DNA of 64,000 nucleotides, from NCBI GenBank assembly GCA_018417955.1, contig JACTVC010000003.1:3622133-3686132 (forward strand), read 5' to 3'. The notes beneath the pieces are model-generated. The model had not been told where the DNA came from and did no database searches. It was given only the letters and a program-made list of their open reading frames with translations. The position numbers and the translations under genes were made by a program. Below, piece by piece: positions 57,206 through 64,000 of this stretch (the stretch's first letter is position 1; every line of letters starts with the position of its first letter). The stretch comes from Laccaria trichodermophora. Lineage: Eukaryota > Basidiomycota > Agaricomycetes > Agaricales > Hydnangiaceae.

Positions 57206-59044
57206 TCAACCATTTGTGTCAGGCGGCCGACCCACAGCAGCAGGTTTCCTCCAACCTTCCAAAACTCTAGGATCTTCCTCAAAAGGGGTACTAGACCGAG
57301 AGCCTTGACCATAAAGAGTCTCATCCATTACAGCCGTGCTCATTTCTTCCCATAGTTTGTTCTCAAGTTTTTGGAGAACAGAGAGACCAACGCCCACTCG
57401 AGGAGGAGTCCAAGAGAATATAACACCATGTGAGCTGGGCAACTTGATATTGATATCAAGAAGGCTATTGAGCCTGTCGCAGCACCAACAGCACTTTTTA
57501 TTATTCACAGCGATGGCTTTTTCGAATAGTGCCTAGATCCGTCCAAGGATTTTATTAGATGTGTGCAGAGGAAGAACAAAAACATACCGGTTCAATGAAT
57601 GCTTTGAGAAGACGAAGAGTGGCGTCGTCAGTCTGATCCCCATGATTGACGGAAGGTGAGCCAGGGGAGATATATGTAAGAAGCCCCATAAGGGTCGCTT
57701 CTGCGTGTGTGGCACCAGTGAACGTCTTCTTTATGTGGTTTTCCCTGATAATATTCTCGATAGAGATGCGGAATTCGGACGATGAAGCAGGTCGTCTACG
57801 GAAGAATTCGTCAATGACCTCTTCATCGGTCATTAGATCTGAGGACTGGTTCGGAGCAACCTCTACTAGGCTAACACGCATAGTAGTTGGGGCAACGCGT
57901 CGATATTTTTCATTCAATACACTTTGGGCGGCGGCATGCCACGCGACCATGGCCTTTAGGTAGCGAAAGACTTGTTGTCCATCACTTTCGTCGTACTCTC
58001 TCCGCATATCGGCAAGTTCATCTTTTGGAAGCGGTCTTTTCAGTTTACTTTATTTTCAGAGAATCAATGTAACCAAACTCACCAGCGCCCATATTCAATA
58101 CATCGTCACGGAGGCTGAACGCATGTGCTAATGACGTCTTGGTTAAAAGTGTCTTTACGACACCCTCCCTCCAATGCACGTACGCATGCAGACAATAACA
58201 CCAATTATGAATATCTTTGAGCCCCCGAGTCTCTTTATCGGTCTCCTTATTTTCTCGCGCTAACTTCGTCCACCTTGTTGTGAATTCCAACTGCTGAAGC
58301 ATAGTCGCAAGAAGCCAAGCCCAGCTTCGCAAAGTGGCAGATGAGAACTCCCATTGAGTGACACGTCGCCCATGTAGTACCTCTATCGTTCTTTCCCTCA
58401 TTCCGTCAAGTATATCGGGGGGAAGGTCTACAAGTACCCATTGTGGACGTTCGATCCACCGAACGTCATCGAGTTCTTGAGTACGAGGAGTCCAGTCGAA
58501 AATCTTTTGGCTCACGCTTACATTCCAACATTCCTTGTCTTGAAATACGCGTTTGGACAGCTTTTGGAAACAGCGCGTGACGATGAAGAGGCAGAACGAA
58601 TGGAATTGGCCCCGAACATTTGGATCATACGAGTCTATAGCGGCCCAAACGTCGGCTATGTGCTGCGGGAGCTTAGAGTTCTTGTCCCTTTGAACGATCA
58701 GAATTACACAGAGTCGGAGATGGTCAACAGACGTGCCCATTCACCACCTCCTCGAATGTCCCATTTGACTTTGTAATCTGTTTCACTCCAAATTCGGTGG
58801 AGCCAAAACGGTTTTGGGTCGCGACCAAGATCCGTAACTCTTCATTGGTCAAGCTACCAGTAAGAGCGACAGCGTCTGCATCATCACAGGCAAGGAGAGT
58901 AGCCAAGTGACGCAGAAAAGCTGGGATCTGACTCTGATCGCTCGGGGCAGGGAGATGTCGTCTATTCATGTTCTGGAGAATGGAAGTAAGCGTCTGGATG
59001 CGTCGCTCGACGACGTCGAATGCCGCATTTGGAGAGGTCTGCAT
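57206..59044 (-). CDS. OTT_1508-like deaminase-domain protein, copy 2
   Basis: Exons 58733-59044, 58083-58671, 57588-58021 and 57206-57532 join to 553 residues, starting MQTSPNAAFDVVERRIQTL. The layout equals copy 1: helical N terminus, QWEFSSATLRSWAWLLATML, YVHWREGVVKTLLTKTSL, then the deaminase core THAEATLMGLLTY (canonical H-A-E) and KKCCWCCDRLNSLL (C-x2-C), HGVIFSWTPPRVGV and a short variable tail. It lacks the 15-nt exon of copy 1. It lies divergent to the PLC gene with only about 95 bp between start codons, so the two probably share a promoter region. Confidence 0.82.
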
Positions 59045-59138
59045 AAGCGTGGATTGGGAGTTCAAACTCAAAGTTGGCCATAGTTTGTGGTTGTTAAAAA
59101 TAGACACATCATCTCTTTTTATACCCACGTTATACCCA

Positions 59139-61105
59139 ATGATGGACGCGGATAATAATACCTACGATTTCGATACCCAAATCCAAGAACAGCTCACGGA
59201 CTACTATGAGGCGCACACGAACCGCAACCTCGACACTTCCGCTTGGACCGAACTTCGTCTTAGTCCTGAGATCGTGCAGTGGGCTGAGGATCAAGATATC
59301 GTAAGTACATGTCTACATCTTATTATCCTCGCGAACGTCTTGAACGCGTATTACAGACCGTGAATGACCTGCTAGCAAGACCTGTCATCAAGGCAATACA
59401 AGTAGACGATACCCTCCCCATAACCGACTATTTCATCTCGTAAGTGCTTCCTCACCTCCGATCTCCCTAGTATTCAAACCAAACGAACCCCCTTCAACTA
59501 GCTCATCCCACAACACCTACCTCCTCTCCCGCCAACTCCTAGGCCGATCCTCAGCCGAAGCCTACACCCACGTCTTATCCCGCAACGCCCGCTGCGTCGG
59601 TTCGTCTTTCCTTTCCCTTCCTTAAAATCCTTCCATTACCTTGCCATTACCACGAAATTGTTCAAACAGAAATCGACGTTTGGTCATCCTCCAAAGGCCT
59701 CATCGTAACACACGGCTACACACTAAGCCACGGCGTCCCCTTCTCCTCCGTCTGCCTCGCCATCAACGCCTCCATAGCCCCCACCGACTGGCCCCTCTTC
59801 GTCAGCTTGGAGTGTCATGTGGCCATGCAGGGCCAGGGGGAGTTGGTGCGCGTTATGAAGGAGACGTGGGGCGACAAGTTGGTGGTGGGTAGGATTGAGG
59901 GTGTGCAGGATGGGATGGTTACGCCGGCGCTACTTAGGGGACGGATTGTGGTTATGGTGGAGTATTACCCGCCGGTGGTGACGGGGAGTGGGGAGGGGCA
60001 GCCGGGGGGAGAGGAGCTGTTGGAAGATGATGATGATGAGGAATCGCTGTATGAAGAGGAAGGAGAAGAAGAGGATGGGAACGAATGTCCCAATGAACGA
60101 AATCAGCAGTCGGGAGAAGACAAAGGCAGCGGACTTTGGCCATGGAAGAGAAAGCCAAAGACGACGCAACCAAAGGTGAAGATATCCGACGAGCTCGCCG
60201 AACTAGGCTACTACGCGCGCAGCATGAAACCCCGCAAAGGATGGCTTGACCAACGTACGTCCCTCTCCCTCCCTTTCCCTCTCCCTGCCTCCCTCTTCCT
60301 AACGCCTCCCTTTAGCACTCCCACCACAACCCCACATCCTAATAAACATATCCGAAACCTCCCTCTCCTCCCTCCTCACCACCTCCCTCCCCCCCTTAAT
60401 CAAACACGCATCCCAACACCTCCGAAGAGTCTATCCCCGCGGCACGCGTATCCAGTCGAGCAACTTCACTCCGGAGGTGTATTGGAGGTGTGGAACGCAG
60501 GTTGCGTCGTTGAATTGGCAGAGGTATGATGTGGGTATGCAGGTTAATGAGGCGATGTTTGTGGGGACTATGGGGTGGGTTGAGAAGCCGCGCGGGATGA
60601 GGAGGGAAGGAATAAGGGGGGAAGGGGAGGGAGGACAAGGGAGGGAGAAGATGGTTGTTGAGCTTGTGGGCGTTAGCTCTTGTGTGTTTTTCATTCGTCT
60701 TCCTTGTTTCAGAGCTGCGCTGAATCGTTTTTGTTGGGTGTAGTACCATCACCAAACACCAAGTCATTCTCAGCATACATCCTCGCAACCCTCCTCCACT
60801 CCTCTAACTCCTCACAACTCCAATGGCGCTCCCAGTCCGTCAAGACGACCTCACAAGGCGCCGATTTCATCTTGCCGCCCGATTCAAGGCGTTTCGAGTG
60901 GGAATACGCATCTGATGAACTTGCGTTCTTGCGCTTGGGGGTGTATGAGGACGAGAAGGGGAAGGACGCGTTGATTGGTGTGTTTTGTGCGAGGTTGGAT
61001 AGGGTTGTGCAGGGCAAGTGGGTGGTTGTGAGGATGATGGATGGGAAGGGGAAGAGTGAGGGGGCGAGTTTGGTTATGAGGGTTAGGGTGGAGAAGGTGC
61101 AGTGA
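59139..61105 (+). CDS. phosphoinositide-specific phospholipase C
   Basis: Exons 59139-59300, 59357-59439, 59502-59599, 59670-60254, 60316-60665 and 60713-61105 join to 556 residues. The X half of the catalytic barrel has [16 protein letters not shown] (first catalytic His), [21 protein letters not shown] (second His) and LVSLECHV. An acidic X/Y linker ([15 protein letters not shown]) follows, then the Y half: [48 protein letters not shown]2 domain ([20 protein letters not shown]) ends the protein. It cleaves PIP2 to IP3 and diacylglycerol at the plasma membrane. There is no PH or clear EF-hand region, so the N terminus is short for the family. Confidence 0.92.
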
Positions 61106-62392
61106 GGGAGGGATTTTTGGAGCTCGCGTGCTTCAAGGAATTTATATCATTTTTTCTGTGTATTGAATAACTTGGAGTACATGAGCATGGTAGTCTTCGA
61201 TATGTTGGCTGTTGCAGGCAAAGCAAGGTGATCCAGAGACTGCAAATAAACCGACCATCGCATCCGGACTTCGAGACTGACATATTTTGAACTCGTTGGA
61301 CGGAAAATGGAAGGAAAACCGCAGCAGCAGAGGGATGTTGTTCAGAGGGCATTCGGGGATTTGATGTCCTCGGCAAGTTGAGTAAAATTTCGAGTGCTCA
61401 GACGAATTGCACGCCTCGATATTGAGTCCTGCCAGTAAATTTCAGGCGTAATCTGCAGGAAGGATGTGAGATGGCTCGTGCTAAGATCGTGGTCTCTGCC
61501 GTTACGCACCTACCATAAGATAAAGGTACGTCATTTTCAATCTGCAAAATAGACGTGAAATGCTCCCAAGTGCAGCCCTTCTTCAGTCGACAACAACAGC
61601 TCCGCCTTCCAATGGACAAGAAACTCCAACACCGTCCTGGGCCGTTGTCTATTGGGCGGCTTGCCTGATGTCGCGATCTGCAGAAGAAAATGTGAAGGTC
61701 CGTTCCGTTATACAACCAAAGAACAAAACTTGTAGCGGCTTGCCTTGAACCGGCATCAACACGAAGCTCTGAAAGTCTTTTCAATCAGTGAATGCCAGGC
61801 GTCATGCATCATGCCGCTGCCTACAAAAAGGAAGAACATAAGTTTGTCCATTCCGTTTCTACAGCTTAAATCACAACTCACAGCTCGCATTCTTGCTCAA
61901 ACATTTTCTTTTGTATGCGAAACTCCGAAAGCGTCTTGGGCTAGCCTCGACGCACCTGCCCGAGGCCCGAAACAGAACGACCGAAAGGCATGAAAATTTT
62001 ACACCGCGGATTGGTAAGAAGGCGCTTGGGTTCGGCAATCGCTCAATTCGCCCAAAGAGTTGGTTGAGCACGATATTCCAGGACTATCTTGGGCGCGTGA
62101 ACATCGGGCGCCAGAAAGGATGTAAAGTTGTTTGTTCCTCCGTGCAGATGAAGGTACATACTCACAGGCCGGCTTTGAACGATGTCGACAGCTCCACTGG
62201 TCCGACGACCTGTTGGGAACGACTAGGGTTGGTAAACATCTGGAGTCACTATGCCACAACCAAGTAATTCCAGTGAGGTCAGATGCTGACGTAAGAATCT
62301 AGGCCTATAAAAGAGTGATTTTCGTATTGCTTCCGAAAACACACGCTGAATTTCCAATCCAATATGATCGAGTTGATAGAAGTTCGTGGATA
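61106..62392. other. intergenic stretch with doubtful remnants
   Basis: A minus-strand frame at 61398-61784 and an overlapping one reading FLVHWKAELLLSTEEGLHLG near 61600 look partly coding but cannot be assembled into a gene. Nothing firm recognised. Confidence 0.4.
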
Positions 62393-63910
62393 ATTGCCTT
62401 GCATCCTACATTCACCCACTTGCCCGTATTCAAGGTCACCGATGCAGGTATCGCATATATATGTTTGGGCGGGTTCGTAGTCGCTGTTAGTACCCTCTTT
62501 CTCTCCTTATCGACCGAGTGCTGATTACCGATATCTAGTTCTCGATGTTCTCACTCCTGGCACGAGAAAAAGTACGTTCATCTCGAGTCCCGCATCTGCT
62601 CATGGAGATATAATAAACCTCCAGTTATACGTCAACGAAGTCGTCCTAGGGACCGCCTTTGGCATCTTCATGGGCCCTCACTTTGCAGGTATATTCGACC
62701 CGCGGTCATGGGGTGCCCACAGCAATGCCATCACCCTCGAAGTCATGCGTGTGGTCCTCGCAACGGGATTATTCGCTATCGGTGTGGAACTACCCAAGTC
62801 GTACATGGCGAAACATGCAAAGAGTTTGTTGGCGATGGTTATTCCGACGATGGCGATTGGGTGGGTTATCGTTGCTGGTGTGTATCCTCGTTCGTTTCTT
62901 ATTTCACATACATAAAAATGATTATAGGGCTTTTGCGTGCGCTGTTTCCCAAGTTGGACTTTATATCTTGCCTTGCTATCGCTGCTTGCTTGACGCCAAC
63001 TGACCCTATCATTTGTGCTGCCATCGTCGGTTCGTTCTTCTCGACTTCGCTCTTCCCTTTCATCCCAGCTCAATTCTATGGCTAGGGGGAAACTTTGCGA
63101 GAAAACACGTCCCCATCAACCTACGCCAACTTCTCTCTGCAGAATCAGCAGCCAACGACGGGCTTGCGTACCCCTTTTTGACCATTGCCATTTACCTTAC
63201 TGTGGACGCTACTAGTCGTGAGGCGATTGGACACTGGTTCCTCGTTGGGTGGTTATGTATGTCTTTTTCCCGTTTTTCTTCCATATTTGTTCGGGGAATA
63301 ACTTTTCATCCCTTTCCAAAGACCAGGTTTTCTTGGGGGTATTTATCGGTGCTTTACTTGGTTAGTTTCTTCCATGTTCTAGGTGTATTTGATCAATAAC
63401 ATCGGATCATTACAAAGGCCTGGCATTCTCCCACCTCATGAAATTCTCGCATCGGCACGGATTCATAGATAGAGAATCCTACGTTGCACAATACCTTTCC
63501 CTAGCCATCTTTATCACCGGAATTGTTAGTACCCTAGGCAGCGACGAGCTCCTAGCCGCCTTTGCCGCAGGTTGGCCTTTTTTTAACAACTCATCTACAC
63601 ATCCTAATAACCATACTCTCTTTGTTCACAGGAAGCGCGATATCCTGGGACGGCGATTTCAACGTCCACACCGAAGGCGAGCTCTTCGCCTCCGTCATCG
63701 ACCTCGTCCTCAACTGCGCATGCTTCATATACATTGGGGCCTGGCTCCCCTTTGAAGCGTTCAATATCCCGATATTGGGGATCACCACGTGGAGATTGCT
63801 GTTGTTGACGGTGGGGGTATTGTTTTTGAGAAGGATTCCGGCAATGTTGGTGCTTTATAAGTGGATACCGGAGATTACGAGTTGGCGGGAGGCGTTGTTT
63901 TCGGGACTTA
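62393..63910 (+). pseudogene. Na+/H+ antiporter gene truncated by the telomere
   Basis: Exons about 62393-62485, 62539-62571, 62625-62877, 62928-63029, 63086-63256, 63322-63360, 63418-63570 and 63633-63910 stay in frame. Membrane segments include GIAYICLGGFVVAFSMFSLL, VLATGLFAIGVELPKS, LLAMVIPTMAIGWVIVAG, ACLTPTDPIICAAIVGG and SAESAANDGLAYPFLTIAIY (the Asp region of CPA1 exchangers). Frame then runs WREALFSG straight into TTAGGG repeats and stops at 63925. The rest of the exchanger and its tail are gone. The expected start just before ALHPTFTHLPV reads ATT instead of ATG. Such proteins export Na+ or K+ for H+ at the plasma membrane; this copy is probably dead. Confidence 0.85.
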
Positions 63911-64000
63911 GGTTAGGGTTAGGTTAGGGTTAGGTTAGGGTTAGGGTTAGGGTTAGGTTAGGGTTAGGGTTAGGGTTAGGGTTAGGGTTAGGGTTAGGGT
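63908..64000 (+). repeat. telomere
   Basis: (TTAGGG)n runs to the window edge. The first units include shortened TTAGG forms (63911-63957) before regular TTAGGG. The G-rich strand points to the right end, as expected for a right chromosome end. Confidence 0.95.

Noticed and set aside
61398..61784. 128-residue minus-strand frame, possible small gene
   Set aside because: Two overlapping frames share coding-like parts but no combination of introns gives one coherent protein.

Overview
The window reads as the right end of a chromosome of a mushroom-forming basidiomycete (Agaricomycetes). It ends in (TTAGGG)n with the G-rich strand running 5'->3' off the right edge. Genes are packed on both strands and cut by many 45-70 nt GT-AG introns. 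Several families are typical of Agaricomycetes: a DUF6533 membrane protein, KDZ transposase, fungal TET/JBP dioxygenase, OTT_1508-like deaminases and MYND proteins. The species cannot be fixed from sequence alone. All gene models were spliced by hand; nearly every multi-exon model stays in frame from end to end, and this is the main support for exon borders.

Layout. 0-18.5 kb: the tail of an unknown gene, a DUF6533 protein, two related secreted-protein genes (one carrying an internal two-module duplication) around a 684-bp MITE-like element, a tandem pair of single-pass membrane proteins (one dead), an AlkB-like dioxygenase and a 1240-residue membrane protein. 18.5-25.3 kb: a duplicated MYND-gene locus; a 2.9-kb element with terminal inverted repeats, a target-site duplication, a RecQ-like helicase and a small zinc-finger gene lies just upstream of one copy. 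25.5-36.6 kb: mostly conserved chromosomal genes (APH-like kinase, GH5 exo-beta-1,3-glucanase, Kin1-like kinase, FHA/coiled-coil tail-anchored protein, polytopic membrane protein). 36.7-41.3 kb: debris, a PLC fragment, a 1.8-kb element with CTAG-rich ends and a broken Zn2Cys6 factor.

41.3-54.9 kb is the most striking part: a KDZ-type DNA transposon of about 13.6 kb with inverted ends and ATTGGGCCCAAT-type arrays just inside them. It carries an intact TET/JBP-like dioxygenase, the KDZ transposase (one in-frame TGA), three further intact cargo genes and one small gene that also has one in-frame TGA. KDZ elements linked to TET/JBP genes are known in basidiomycetes; the full cargo set and the matching nonsense codons are what deserve attention here.

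54.9-64 kb: two tandem OTT_1508-like deaminase genes, the second divergent from a phosphoinositide-specific PLC, with a PLC relic beside the first. Last comes a Na+/H+ antiporter gene cut off in mid-coding sequence by the telomere repeats, which looks like a broken and healed chromosome end. Base-modifying enzymes (AlkB, TET/JBP, deaminases) therefore share this subtelomere with at least four mobile elements.
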